Shown in pieces: positions 11,390-22,893 of a stretch of DNA of 64,000 nucleotides. The stretch covers positions 744,001-808,000 of the forward strand of contig NC_134426.1 in the NCBI RefSeq assembly GCF_030867145.1. The letters are read 5' to 3'. This DNA comes from Opisthocomus hoazin (Eukaryota; Chordata; Aves; Opisthocomiformes; Opisthocomidae). The position numbers and the translations under genes were made by a program. Under the pieces are notes generated by a model, which was given only the letters and a program-made list of their open reading frames with translations, had not been told where the DNA came from and ran no database searches. The first letter of the stretch is position 1; the number at the start of each line of letters is the position of its first letter.

Positions 11390-14300
11390 GAGCATGTAGC
11401 TCGCAGCCAGAAGAGGCTAGCCTGGAAAGCTGTTGCTCAGCCTCATCTGCCCATGGCACTGCTCACATAGGAGCACAGAGACTGGGGCAGCTTGCCTGTC
11501 TAGCCACCTCAAAATTCAAACGTACCTTACGGGGTCTCTGCCAGGAGCATTTCGCAGACCTGCTCCAAAAATGCAAACATCTTCAAGTAGATCACAGCCA
11601 GAAGACGATAGCTCGGAAAGCTGTTGCTCAGCCTCATCTGCCCATGGCACTGCTCGCACAGAGGCACAGAGACTGGGCCTGCTTGCTTGTCTTGCCCCCT
11701 CAAACTTCAAACTTAGATAGGGGGTCCGTGCCAGGCGTCTCCGGTAGCCCTGCTTTGAAAATGTGAACGTCTTCAGATAGATTGCAGCCAGAAAGAGCTA
11801 GCCTGGAAAGCTGTTGCTCAGCTTCATCTGCCCATGGCACTGCTCGCACAGAGGCACAGAGACTGGGGCTGCTTGCTTGTCTTGCCCCATCAAACTTCAC
11901 ACGTAGATTTGGGGGTGCGTGCCGGGGGCTCCGGCAGTTCTGCTCTGGAAATGCGAACATCTGCAGATACCTCGCAGCCAGAAACAGCGAGCCTGGAAAG
12001 CTGTTGCTCAGCCTCATCTGCTCATGGAACTGCTAACACAGAGGCACAGAGACTGGGGCTGCTTGCTTGTCTTGCCACCTCAAACTTCAAACGTATATTT
12101 GGGGGTCCGTGCAGGGGAACTCCGGCAGCCCTGCTCTGAAAATGCGAACGTCTGCAGATAGCTCGCAGTCAGAAAGACCTAGCCTGGAAAGCTGTTACTC
12201 AGCTTCATCTGCCCATGGCACTGCACGCACAGAGGCACAGAGACTGGGGCTGCTAGCTTGTCTTGCCACCTCAAATTTCAAACGTAGCTTAGGTGGTCCG
12301 TACAGGGGACCTCCAGCAGCTCTGCTCTGAAAATGCTAACGTCTGCAGATAGCTCGCAGGCAGAAAGAGCTAGCCTGGAAAGCTGTTGCTCAGCCTCATC
12401 TGCCCATGGCACTGCTCGCACAGAGGCACAGAGACTGGGGCTGCTTGCTTCTCTTGTCCCCTCCAAATTCAAACGTAGCTTAGGTGGTCCTTGCAGGGGG
12501 CCTCTGGCAGGCCTTCTCCGAAAATGCCAACGTCTGCAGATAGCTCGCAGCCAGAAAGAGCTAACCTGGAAAGCTGTTGCTCAGCCTCATCTGCCCATGG
12601 CACTGCTCGCACAGAGGCACAGAGACTGGGCCTGCTTGCTTGTCTTGCCTCCTTAAACCTCAAACGTGGCTTAGGTGTTCCGTAAAGGCGCCTCCGGCAG
12701 CCCTGCTCTGAAAATGCGAACGTCTGCATATAGCTCGCAGCCAGAAAGAGCTAGCATCGAAAGCTGTTGCTCAGCCTCATCTGCCCATGGCACTGCTCGC
12801 ACAGAATCACAGAGACTGGGGCTGCTTGCTGGTCTTGTCCCCTCCAAATTCAAACTTAGCTTAGGTGGTCCTTGCAGGGGGCCTACGGCAGTCCTGCTCT
12901 GAAAATGCGAACGTCTGCAGATAGCTCGCAGCCAGAAAGAGCTAGCCTGGAAAGCTGTTGCTCAGCCTCATCTGCCCATGGCACTACTCGCACAGAGGCA
13001 CAGAGACTGGGGCTGCTTGCTTGTCTTGCCACCTCAAACTTCAAAAGTATCTTTGGGGGTCCGTGCAGCGGGCTCCTGCAGAACTGCTCCGAATATGCGA
13101 ACGTCTGCAGATAGATCGCAGACAGAAAGAGCTAGCCTGGAAAGCTGTTGCTCAGCCTCATCTGCCCATGGCACTGCTCGCACAGAGGCACAGAGACTGG
13201 GGCTGCTTGCTTGTCTTGCACCCTCAAACTTCAAAAGTATCTTTGAGGGTCCGTGTAGCGGGCTCCTGCAGGCCTGCTCCGAATATGCGAACATCTGCAG
13301 ACAGATTGCAGGCAGAAAGAGCTAGCCTCGAAAGCTGTTGCTCAGCCTCATCAGTCCATGGCACTGCTCGCGCTGAGAGACAGAGACTGGGGCTTCTTGC
13401 TTGTCTTGCTACATCAAACTTGGAAAGTAGTTTGGGAATGAGGGAGGTCCCTGGCAGGCTCCTTTCACAGCCCTGCTTCGAAAATGTGAACATCTGTAGA
13501 TAGCTCGCAGCCAGAAAAAGCTGGCCTGTAAAGCTGTTGCTCAGCCTCATCTGCCCATGGCACTGCTCGCACAGAGGCAAAGAGACTGGGGCTGCTTGCT
13601 TGTCTTGCCACCTGAAACTTCAAACGTAGGTTAGGGGGTCCGTGCCGGGAGCCTCCGGCAGCCCTGCTTTGAAAATGCGAACGTCTGCAGATAGCTCTCA
13701 GGCAGAAAGAGCTAGCCTCGAAAGCTGTTGCTCAGCCTCATCTGCCCATTGCACTGCTCGCACAGAGGCACAGAGACTGGGGATGTCTCCTTGTCTTGCC
13801 CCTCAAACTTCAAATTTAGATTAGTTGGTTGGTGCCGGGTTCTTCCGGCAGGCCTGCTCTTAGAACGTGAACGTCTGCAGATAGCTGGCAGCCACAAAGA
13901 GCTAGCCTGGAAAGCTGTTGCTCAGCCTCATCTGCACATGGCTCTGCTCGCACAGAGGCACAGAGACTGGGGCTGCTTGCTTGTCTTGCCACCTCAAACT
14001 TCAAACATAGCTTAGGTGGTCTGTGCCGGGCGCCTCCGGAAGCCCTGCTCCAAAAATGCGAACGTCTGCAGATAGCTCGCAGCCAGAAATAGCTAGCCTG
14101 GAAAGCTGTTGCTCAGTTTCATCTGTCCATGGCACTGCTCGCACAGAGGCACAGAGACTGGGGCTGCTTGCTTGTCTTGCCCCCTCAAACTTCCGACGTA
14201 TATATGAGGAGCCGTGCAGGGGTCCTCCGGCAGCCCTGCTCTGAAAATGTGAACGTCTGAAGATAGCTCGCAGCAAGAAATAGCTAGCCTGGAAAGCTGT

Positions 14301-17300
14301 TGCTGAGCCTCATCTGCCCATGGCACTGCTCGCACAGAGGCACAGAGACTGCGGCTGCTTGCTTGTATTGCCACATCAAACTTGGAAAGTAGTCTGGGAA
14401 TGAGGGAGGTCCCTGGCAGGCTCCTTTCACAACCCTGCTCCGAAAATGCGAATGTCTGCAGATAGATTGCAGGCAGAAAGAGCTGGCCTGTAAAGCTGTT
14501 GCTCAGCCTCATCAGTCCATGGCACTGCTCGCGCAGAGAGACAGAGAATGGTGCTTCTTGCTTGTCTTGCCACATCAAACTTGGAAAGTAGTTTGGGAAT
14601 GAGGGAGGTCCCTGGCAGGCTCCTTTCACAGCCCTGCTTCGAAAATGTGAACGTCTGCAGATAGCTCGCAGCCAGAAAGAGCTGGCCTGTAAAGCTGTTG
14701 CTCAGCCTCATCTGCCCATGGCACTGCTCGCACAGAGGCACAGAGACTGGGGCTGCTTGCTTGTCTTGCCACCTCAAACTTCAAACGTAGCTTAGGTGGT
14801 CCGTGCCGGGAACCTCCGGCAGCCCTGCTCCGAAAATGCGAACGTCTGCAGATAGCTTGCAGCCAGAAAAAGCTGGCCTGTAAAGCTGTTTCTCAGCCTC
14901 ATCTGCCCATGGCACTGCTCGCACAGAGGCACAGAGACTGGGGCTGCTTGCTTGTCTTGCCACCTCAAACTTCAAAAGTATCTTTGGGGGTCCGTGCAGC
15001 GGGCTCCTGCAGGACTGCTCCGAATATGCGAACGTCTGCAGATAGATCGCAGACAGAAAGAGCTAGCCTGGAAAGCTGTTGCTCAGCCTCATCTGCCCAT
15101 GGCACTGCACGCACAGAGGCACAGAGACTGGGGCTGCTTGCTTGTTTTGCACACTCAAAATTCAAACGTAGCTGAGGTGGTCTGTGCCGGGCGCTGCCGG
15201 CAGCCCTGCTCTGAATATGCGAACGTCTGCAGATAGATTGCAGGCAGAAAGAGCTAGCCTGGAAAGCTGTTGCTCAGCCTCATCTGACAATGGCACTGCT
15301 CGCGCAGAGAGACAGAGAATGGTGCTTCTTGCTTGTCTTGCCACATCAAACTTGGAAAGTAGTTTGGGAATGAAAGATGTCCCTGGCAGGCTCCTTTCAC
15401 AGCCCTGCTTCGAAAATGTGAACGTCTGCAGATCGCTCGCAGCCAGAAAGAGCTGGCCTGTAAAGCTGTTGCTCAGCCTCATCTGCCCATGGCACTGCTC
15501 GCACAGAGGCAAAGAGACTGGGGCTGCTTGCTTGTCTTGCTTCCTCAAACTTCAAATGTACCTTAAGGGGTCCGTGCCCTGAGCCTCCGGCAGCCCTGCC
15601 TTGAAAATGCGAACGTCTGCAGATAGCTCGCAGGGAGAAAGAGCTAGCCTGGAAAGCTGTTGCTCAGCCTCATCTGCCCATGGCACTGCTCGCACAGAGG
15701 CACAGAGACTGGGTCTGCTTGCTTGTGTTGCACTCTCAAACTTCAAAAGTATCTTTGGGGGTCCGTGCAGCGGGCTCCTGCAGGCCTGCTCCGAATATGC
15801 GAACGTCTGCAGATAGATCGCAGACAGAAAGAGCTAGCCTGGAAAGGAGTTGCTCAGCCTCATCTGCCCATGGCACTGCTCCCACAGAGGCACAGAGACT
15901 GGGGCTGCTTGCTTGTCTTGCCACCTTCAACATCAAATGTATATTTGGGGGTCTGTGCAAAGGGCCTCTAGCAGCCCTGCTCTGAAAATGAGAACGTCTG
16001 CAGATAGCTCGCAGCCAGAAAGAGCTAGTCTGGAAAGCTGTTGCTCAGCCTCATCTGCCCATGGCACTGCTCGCACAGAGGCACAGAGACTGGGGCTACT
16101 TGCTTGTCTTGCCTCCTCAAACTTGAAACTTAACTTTGGGGGTCCCTGCAGGGGGACTGCTGGAGCCTTGCTCCGAAAATGCGAATGTCTGCAGATAGCT
16201 GGCAGCCAGAAAGAGCTAGCCTGGAAAGCAGTTGATCACCTTCATCTGCCCATGGCACTGCTCGCACAGAGGCACAGAGACTGGTGCTGCTTGCTTGTGT
16301 TGCGCCCTCAAACTTCAAACGTATCTTCTCGGGTCCATGCAGCGCGCTCCTGCACGCCTGCTACGAATATGCGAACGTCTGCATATAGCTCGCAGGCACA
16401 AAGAGCTAGCCTGGAAAGCTGTTGCTCAACCTCATCTGCCCATGGCATTGCTCGCAGAGAGGCAGAGAGACTGAGGCTGCTTGCTTGTCTTGCCCCTTAA
16501 ACTTCAAATGTAGATAAGGTGGTCCGTGCTGGGCGCCTCCTTCCGCCCTGCTGTGAAAATGCGAAAGTGTGCAGATAGCTCGCAGCCAGAAAGAGCTAGC
16601 CTGGAAAGCTGTTGCTCAGCCTCATCTGCCCATGGCACTGCTCGCAGAGAGGCACAGGGACTGGGGCTGCTTGCCTGTCTTGCCTCCTTAAACCTCAAAC
16701 GTAGCTTAGGTGTTCCGTAAAGGCGCCTCCGGCAGCCCTGCCTTGAAAATGCGAACGTCTGCAGATAGCTCGCAGGGAGAAAGAGCTAGCCTGGAAAGCT
16801 GTTGCTCAGCCTCATCTGCCCATGGCACTGCTCGCACAGAGGCACAGAGACTGGGTCTGCTTGCTTGTGTTGCACTCTCAAACTTCAAAAGTATCTTTGG
16901 GGGTCCGTGCAGCGGGCTCCTGCAGGCCTGCTCCGAATATGCGAACGTCTGCAGATAGATCGCAGACAGAAAGAGCTAGCCTGGAAAGGAGTTGCTCAGC
17001 CTCATCTGCCCATGGCACTGCTCCCACAGAGGCACAGAGACTGGGGCTGCTTGCTTGTCTTGCCACCTTCAACATCAAATGTATATTTGGGGGTCTGTGC
17101 AAAGGGCCTCTAGCAGCCCTGCTCTGAAAATGAGAACGTCTGCAGATAGCTCGCAGCCAGAAAGAGCTAGTCTGGAAAGCTGTTGCTCAGCCTCATCTGC
17201 CCATGGCACTGCTCGCACAGAGGCACAGAGACTGGGGCTACTTGCTTGTCTTGCCTCCTCAAACTTGAAACTTAACTTTGGGGGTCCCTGCAGGGGGACT

Positions 17301-18823
17301 GCTGGAGCCTTGCTCCGAAAATGCGAATGTCTGCAGATAGCTGGCAGCCAGAAAGAGCTAGCCTGGAAAGCAGTTGATCACCTTCATCTGCCCATGGCAC
17401 TGCTCGCACAGAGGCACAGAGACTGGTGCTGCTTGCTTGTGTTGCGCCCTCAAACTTCAAACGTATCTTCTCGGGTCCATGCAGCGCGCTCCTGCACGCC
17501 TGCTACGAATATGCGAACGTCTGCATATAGCTCGCAGGCACAAAGAGCTAGCCTGGAAAGCTGTTGCTCAACCTCATCTGCCCATGGCATTGCTCGCAGA
17601 GAGGCAGAGAGACTGAGGCTGCTTGCTTGTCTTGCCCCTTAAACTTCAAATGTAGATAAGGTGGTCCGTGCTGGGCGCCTCCTTCCGCCCTGCTGTGAAA
17701 ATGCGAAAGTGTGCAGATAGCTCGCAGCCAGAAAGAGCTAGCCTGGAAAGCTGTTGCTCAGCCTCATCTGCCCATGGCACTGCTCGCAGAGAGGCACAGA
17801 GACTGGGGCTGCTTCCTTGTCTTTCCACCTCAAAATTCAAATGTAGCTAAGGTGGTCCGTGCAGAGGGCTACTGCGGCGCTGCTCCGAAAATGCGAACGT
17901 CTGCAGATAGCTCTCAGGCAGAAAGAGCTAGCCTGGAAAGCTGTTGCTCAGCCTCATCTGCCCATGGCACTGCTCGCACAGAGGCACAGAGACTGGGGCT
18001 GCTTGCTTCTCTTTCCCCCTCAAACTTCAAACGTATATTAGGTTGTCCTTGCAGGGGGCCTGCAGCAGACCTGGTCTGAAAATGCGAACGTCTGCAGATA
18101 GATCGCAGGCAGAAAGAGCTAGCCTGGAAAGCTGTTGCTCAGCCTCATCTGCCCATGGCACTACTCGCACAGAGGCACAGAGCCTTTGGCTGCTTGCTTG
18201 TCTTGCACACTCAAAATTCAGACGTAGATGAGGTGGTCTGTGCCGGGCGCTGCCGGCAGCCCTGCTCTGAATATGCGAACGTCTGCAGACAGATTGCAGG
18301 CAGAAAGAGCTAGCCTGGAAACCTGTTGCTCAGCCTCATCAGTCCATGGCACTGCTCGCGCAGAGAGACAGAGACTGGGGCTTCTTGCTTGTCTTGCTAC
18401 ACCAAACTTGGAAAGTCATTTGGGAATGAGGGAGGTCCCTGGCAGGCTCCTTTCACAGCCCTGCTTCGAAAATGTGAACATCTGCAGATAGCTCGCAGCC
18501 AGAAAAAGCTGGCCTTTAAAGCTGTTGCTCAGCCTCATCTGCCCATTGCACTGCTCGCACAGAGGCACAGAGACTGGGGCTGCTTGCTTGTCTTGCCACC
18601 TCAAACTTCAAACGTAGCTAGGACGTACGTGCCGGTCGCCTCCGGCAGCCCTGCTCCGAAAATGCGAACGTCTGCAGATAGCTGGCAGCCAGAATGAAAT
18701 AGCCTGGAAAGCTGTTGCTCAGCCTCATCTGCCCATGGCACTGCTCGCACAGAGGCACAGAGACTGGGGCTGCTTGCTTGTCTTGCCACCTTCAACATCA
18801 AATGTATATTTGGGGGTCCGTGC
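11390..18823. repeat. 190-bp satellite array, left block (about 39 monomers)
   Basis: Monomers of 190-191 bp repeat head to tail. Landmarks recur in almost every unit: CTGTTGCTCAGCCTCATCTG, CCATGGCACTGCTCGC, ACAGAGACTGGGGCTGCTTG and GAACGTCTGCAGATAGCTCG. The last contains a PstI site. Divergence between monomers looks like 5-20%, most of it in the GC-rich third before AAAATGCGAA. The block ends at the target site of ERV-A. The size class is common among avian centromeric and pericentromeric satellites, but no identity with a named satellite is claimed. Confidence 0.95.
15585..17792. repeat. Higher-order duplication of six satellite monomers (1142-bp offset)
   Basis: The segments 15585-16650 and 16727-17792 appear identical base for base where compared, at an offset of 1142 bp (6 x 190.3). 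Monomers within one segment differ clearly from each other. This marks a very recent tandem duplication of a six-monomer block. Confidence 0.85.
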
Positions 18824-19187
18824 TGTCGGGGCGATCGGCTAAGTCCTGCCCCGAGGGTCGCGAACCTGGAGAAGCGGCGGAAGAATGCAGCCGACTCAAT
18901 GTGAGTGATAAGCAAGCTTCGTTTATTACAGTTTGGTTACGCAATTTATAGAGTGATTAATTAGCTACTACATATTGCAAAGTTAGAGCTCATTATTGGC
19001 TAGCCAGCTAAATGTCAACTCCGCCCATACTCCCTCATTCTTCTCCAGCTGCATCTTGTTTTTCACATTCTTGCTAACCGCAGAGTTGATTTGTTAAATT
19101 CCTTGTTCTGTCAAGGACACCGTGTGCTAAGCTTAAAATGGATTTTCTACAACAAGCAATTCGGTCGAGCCTTGCCATCCCCCCACA
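18824..19187 (-). repeat. ERV-A 3' LTR
   Basis: This 364-bp LTR has TG...CA ends (minus strand starts TGTGGGGGG and ends CCCCGACA). It lies directly after the polypurine tract. It differs from the 5' LTR at three positions plus a missing A. Confidence 0.95.
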
Positions 19188-19426
19188 CTTCCCCCTTTTT
19201 CTTTTTGGGCAAGCCAGACTTGACCAACTACTGCATGCACCGTTTTCTTCACACACTTAATGGCTATCCCTACCCCTAAAATTAAAACTAAGATAGATAA
19301 TAGCGAGCGCAAACCTTCCTTGATTAACCCCTTCAGCCATATAGGAATATTCCCAAATAACCTTTCTAACCAGTCATCCATGAACCCATGTTCCTGTTGG
19401 TAATTCGCTGTTGATCCAGTTCTCAA
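19133..19426 (-). pseudogene. env: ERV-A env remnant (transmembrane tail)
   Basis: A 97-codon open frame begins next to the pol stop and ends in the LTR. It has a hydrophobic stretch SLLSILVLILGVGIAIKCV after a basic, amphipathic segment, then a short tail. This fits the membrane anchor and cytoplasmic end of a retroviral transmembrane subunit. The surface subunit, cleavage site and fusion region are absent, so no entry function remains. The deletion removed nearly all of env at or just before position 19426. Confidence 0.65.
19188..19206 (-). other. ERV-A polypurine tract
   Basis: On the minus strand this is AAAAAGAAAAAGGGGGAAG, directly next to the 3' LTR. This is the expected plus-strand primer site. 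It matches a tract inside pol (21004-21022) at 17 of 19 bases. Confidence 0.9.
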
Positions 19427-19429
19427 TCT

Positions 19430-22003
19430 TCAGTTCTTCTCCTCATCCAATTGACAGACCGGCCGAGTCCATCTGGCAGGTACCCACTTTGGGCCTACAG
19501 GAGTAATGACACACATATAACCTCTACCTATATACTGTACGGCAGCAGGGCCTAACCATTGTCCGGATTCTGGGTCTTTATACATCACCCGCATTTTGGG
19601 TAATTCTTTGGGAGCCGTTCCGGCATGTATTCTCACAGGGGGTTCCTGGTGTCCCTCAAATATACACAAATAATTAAGCACAAACAGCGTTTTGTTAACC
19701 CTCTCACTAATATCTGATACATCTCCAAATTTGTTTACATAATCCTTTAAGGTTTGATTCATCCGCTCTACGATGGCCTGACCGGTAGGTGAATGCGGAA
19801 TTCCTGTGACGTGCTGAATGCCCCATTGCTGAACAAACTTTCTAATCTTTTCACTTTTATATGCCGGGCCGTTATCTGTCTTTATCTGTTTTGGTAGACC
19901 CATAACGGCAAAACAACTAGTGAGGTGCCTGGCTACATGGATAGCTTTCTCCCCCCTTTGTGCAGTGGCCCAGACAAAGTGACTGAAGGTATCAATGGTG
20001 ACATGTAAATATTTCTGTTGACCAAACGACGGGACGTGCGTCACGTCCATTTGCCATATTTCATTCGGGCCGAGACCTCGTGGGTTGACCCCTATCCCTA
20101 AGCCAGGACCATGATGACTACACTGTGGGCATGTTCTCACGATACCTCTTGCTTCTTCTGTTGTGATACGAAATTGCTTTTGAAGGCCTCTAGCATTTTG
20201 GTGGAAAGCATTGTGTGATTCCCTAGCTTTCACAAACTCGTTAACTGGAGCGGTAATCATAACTAACTTATCTGCTCTTTGATTCCCTTCCCCAAGGCCA
20301 ATGTCCCACATATGGCTCCGTATGTGTATGACTGCATAAGGGACCCTTCCCCCTCGTATTAGTGTATGTAGCTGGCGAAAGAGCTGCCCAAGTCTGGTAT
20401 TTCTAACTTCTTTAATCTGTGCATCCTCAATTCTTTGCAGCACCCCGGCCACATACAGGGAATCAGTCACTATATTAAGTCGGTTTTCTAGCCACTTCCC
20501 CAGGGCCCACACCACCGCAGCGAGTTCTAAGGTTTGTAGCGAATCGCCACTGGCTGCCTCCAACAAGTGGTGGTGCCACTCATTGTTGACAAACCATGTG
20601 ACTGCCGCCCTTTTTGACCTTTTTCCCGCATCGGTGAATACTGTTTGAGCCTCTTTCAAGGGGATTTCGCTGTACAGTGGCTGTTGAACCCATTCGTTAT
20701 GACCGATCCATTGTACCAACGGTGATTTTAGGGGTGCTATTGCAATTTCCAGGCCTGTGGTCAATAATGCCTCACAAAATTCTGAGTTATTTGCCAAATA
20801 CCAGTCAATGGCTTCCTTGTGCAGGGGAAGATATATTGTTTTAACCTCTTGCCCTGTAACCTGCCATATGCGTTTTCGCCCTTTCTTAATCAACTCCGCT
20901 ACTGATTCTACCCTAGTCTGTATCGATTTTCTTGGCTGAAGTCTAGGAAAAACCCATTCTAACACCCGTATTTCCTCTTTCACGCCCTTGCCTTCACCCT
21001 CCACCTCCCCCTTTTTCCTTTTAAATTGCGATAGGGCTCCTAATAGATGAGAATTTGTTAAAAATACACAAAGGTCAATAGGGAGGTCGGGGTCACGACG
21101 GTGAACGAAACGTGAGGCAATCTGGTCAGCAATTTGAGAGAGGATACGCTGCTGTTCCGACGTAAGTTGCACCGGTGTAGTTGGGTCTGTCCCACGTAGT
21201 AACGGTCGAAGGCTGTCCAGCTGTGCGTTGGATATTCCGACGACAGGACGGATCCACTGGATGTCTCCCATCAGCCTTTGGGCGTCATGCAGTGTCTTGA
21301 TTGACGTGTTGAGTTGCAGTTTTTGTGGGTGGATCTGAGAGTCAGAAATCTTCCAGCCTAGATATAGCCATGGCGCTTTCGTTTGAATTTTTTCAACAGC
21401 TATTATTAAGCCATTCTCTCTCAGTGTCGTATGTAATAGCTGAACTTGTTCGGCGCTGAACTCCGACTCCTGCGCGAGCAGGATATCATCCATATAATGA
21501 TAAATTAACGTGTGTGGCCATAATTTCCTTAAGGGTTGTAGTGCATTGTCCACGTACAACTGGCACAGCGTGGGACTATTTTTCATTCCTTGTGGTAATA
21601 CTGTCCATTCAAAACGCTGTGCTGGCGTCTCTTTGTTAACAGAGGGCAAAGTAAACGCGAAGCGTTGCATATCTTGCTCGTGTAATGCAATAGTAAAAAA
21701 GCAATCTTTTAAGTCCACTATCAACAGTCTCCAATGCTCTGGTAACATAGCGGGGTTAGGTAGTCCTGGCTGCAGCGCTCCCATCGATTGCATTTGAGTG
21801 TTAACTGCCCTTAAGTCATGCACTAGCCTAAATTTCCCAGATTTCTTCTTGATCACAAAAATTGGGGTATTCCAAGGGCTTGTCGATAACCGCAGATGTT
21901 TTTGGTCTAATTGTTCTTGCACTATTTGATGAGCGGCGGCGAGGCTTTCCTGCCTTAACGGCCACTGCTCGACCCACACTGGATCATTTGTCATCCATTG
22001 CAA
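19430..22003 (-). CDS. pol: ERV-A pol: reverse transcriptase, RNase H, integrase
   Basis: The frame is open for about 857 codons; the real product is a Gag-Pro-Pol fusion made by frameshifting, so the first codon given is not an initiator. Reverse transcriptase has its catalytic aspartates at about residue 97 (VDLKD) and in YMDD at 170-173. RNase H acidic residues are seen in VFTDAG (about 454), LELAA, VTDSLY and NQRADKL. Integrase has an HHCC zinc site (about 600-635), the DDE residues in QMDVTH, TDNGPAY and VERMN, and a C-terminal SH3-like segment. No stop or frameshift was found. A purine-rich stretch encoding KRKKGEVEGEGKG lies between RT and RNase H. Confidence 0.95.
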   Translation of the reverse strand: MQWMTNDPVWVEQWPLRQESLAAAHQIVQEQLDQKHLRLSTSPWNTPIFVIKKKSGKFRLVHDLRAVNTQMQSMGALQPGLPNPAMLPEHWRLLIVDLKDCFFTIALHEQDMQRFAFTLPSVNKETPAQRFEWTVLPQGMKNSPTLCQLYVDNALQPLRKLWPHTLIYHYMDDILLAQESEFSAEQVQLLHTTLRENGLIIAVEKIQTKAPWLYLGWKISDSQIHPQKLQLNTSIKTLHDAQRLMGDIQWIRPVVGISNAQLDSLRPLLRGTDPTTPVQLTSEQQRILSQIADQIASRFVHRRDPDLPIDLCVFLTNSHLLGALSQFKRKKGEVEGEGKGVKEEIRVLEWVFPRLQPRKSIQTRVESVAELIKKGRKRIWQVTGQEVKTIYLPLHKEAIDWYLANNSEFCEALLTTGLEIAIAPLKSPLVQWIGHNEWVQQPLYSEIPLKEAQTVFTDAGKRSKRAAVTWFVNNEWHHHLLEAASGDSLQTLELAAVVWALGKWLENRLNIVTDSLYVAGVLQRIEDAQIKEVRNTRLGQLFRQLHTLIRGGRVPYAVIHIRSHMWDIGLGEGNQRADKLVMITAPVNEFVKARESHNAFHQNARGLQKQFRITTEEARGIVRTCPQCSHHGPGLGIGVNPRGLGPNEIWQMDVTHVPSFGQQKYLHVTIDTFSHFVWATAQRGEKAIHVARHLTSCFAVMGLPKQIKTDNGPAYKSEKIRKFVQQWGIQHVTGIPHSPTGQAIVERMNQTLKDYVNKFGDVSDISERVNKTLFVLNYLCIFEGHQEPPVRIHAGTAPKELPKMRVMYKDPESGQWLGPAAVQYIGRGYMCVITPVGPKWVPARWTRPVCQLDEEKN
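21004..21022 (-). other. Polypurine tract-like sequence inside ERV-A pol
   Basis: The coding strand reads AAAAGGAAAAAGGGGGAGG, matching the true polypurine tract at 19188-19206 in 17 of 19 positions. It lies in the linker between RT and RNase H. The ERV-B deletion joins this place to the true tract. Confidence 0.85.
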
Positions 22004-22035
22004 AGGGATCGGGAAAGCCCAGGCTGCAGTGACCG

Positions 22036-22893
22036 TTACTGAAAAACCCTTTCGGTGGTTAACACTACTCCCAGCTGATCAAGAACGTCTCTTCCAATTA
22101 GGCCATTCACTCCGTTCGGGAGAGGCATGATGGTGACTGGTACGGTTGCGTGTCTGTTGTCTATGGTTATCACAATACGGTCTACGCTCCGTTGTACCGG
22201 AGTGTATCCTCCTACCCCTTCCACACCTCGCTCCATTGGTTTGGTAGGCCATGTTTTAGGCCAAAGCCTCTCCTCTACAATAGTTAAATCAGCACCTGTG
22301 TCCAATAACAGTGATAGTTGAATTTGTTGACCCCGGGCTTCTAATGTAGCCACCGTGGCCGGTCGGCGGTTCATTGACATGGTCAGGAATACTCCTGCTC
22401 CCGTTGAGCCAAATCCTCGGTCTTCCCGGGGGGTGACGTTCTTCGGAGGAATGTCCGCGGTCAGGTGCGGCAGCGGTACCAACTGAGCAATTCTGCTGCC
22501 TGCTGGAATATGTATTGGCGGAAACGATGTCTGGACAATGATGTCAATAGTTCCAGTATAGTCGGCATCAATGCGTCCTGGGATGACCGTTAAACCCTTT
22601 AGGCTTGTTGACGAGCGACCAAGCAGCAACGCTCCACACGCTTGCTTGTTGATAGTCACGGGTCCCTTCGCATTGCTGGGTATTTGTTGGGGCTTTTGAT
22701 CCAAGAGGATGACAGCTACTGTCGTTGCCACATCCAATCCGAGGCTGCCGGCGGTTGCTGGCTGTAACTGGCTGCCGATGTCGTTGCGGGCATTTGTAAG
22801 TTGGTGGCCGATTGCTGCACTGCTGGAGCGGCTACTTGTGTCGGGGCGCGACGGCTCGACGCGCTCATCCGTCCGTTTCCCGACTTGAGACAT
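22036..22893 (-). CDS. pro: ERV-A dUTPase-protease (dut-pro)
   Basis: This frame overlaps the 3' end of gag and is entered by a -1 frameshift, so the listed start is only the open-frame boundary. The N-terminal part is a dUTPase with all five family motifs: SLGLDVA, GRSSTSLKGL, RIDADYTG, GSRIAQLVPLP and RGFGSTGAG. The C-terminal part is an aspartic protease with active site LLDTGADLTIV, a glycine-rich flap near VEGVGGYTP and a late IGRDVLDQLG. dUTPase in the pro frame is typical of betaretrovirus-like elements. It is complete, with no stops. It ends shortly before pol opens in the -1 frame; a T-rich GGTTTTT near 22040-22048 is the only visible candidate for the second shift, and it is not canonical. 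Confidence 0.93.
   Translation of the reverse strand: MSQVGKRTDERVEPSRPDTSSRSSSAAIGHQLTNARNDIGSQLQPATAGSLGLDVATTVAVILLDQKPQQIPSNAKGPVTINKQACGALLLGRSSTSLKGLTVIPGRIDADYTGTIDIIVQTSFPPIHIPAGSRIAQLVPLPHLTADIPPKNVTPREDRGFGSTGAGVFLTMSMNRRPATVATLEARGQQIQLSLLLDTGADLTIVEERLWPKTWPTKPMERGVEGVGGYTPVQRSVDRIVITIDNRHATVPVTIMPLPNGVNGLIGRDVLDQLGVVLTTERVFQ

Noticed and set aside
20757-21797. Plus-strand frames across ERV-A pol
   Set aside because: They are antisense shadows of pol with no independent features.
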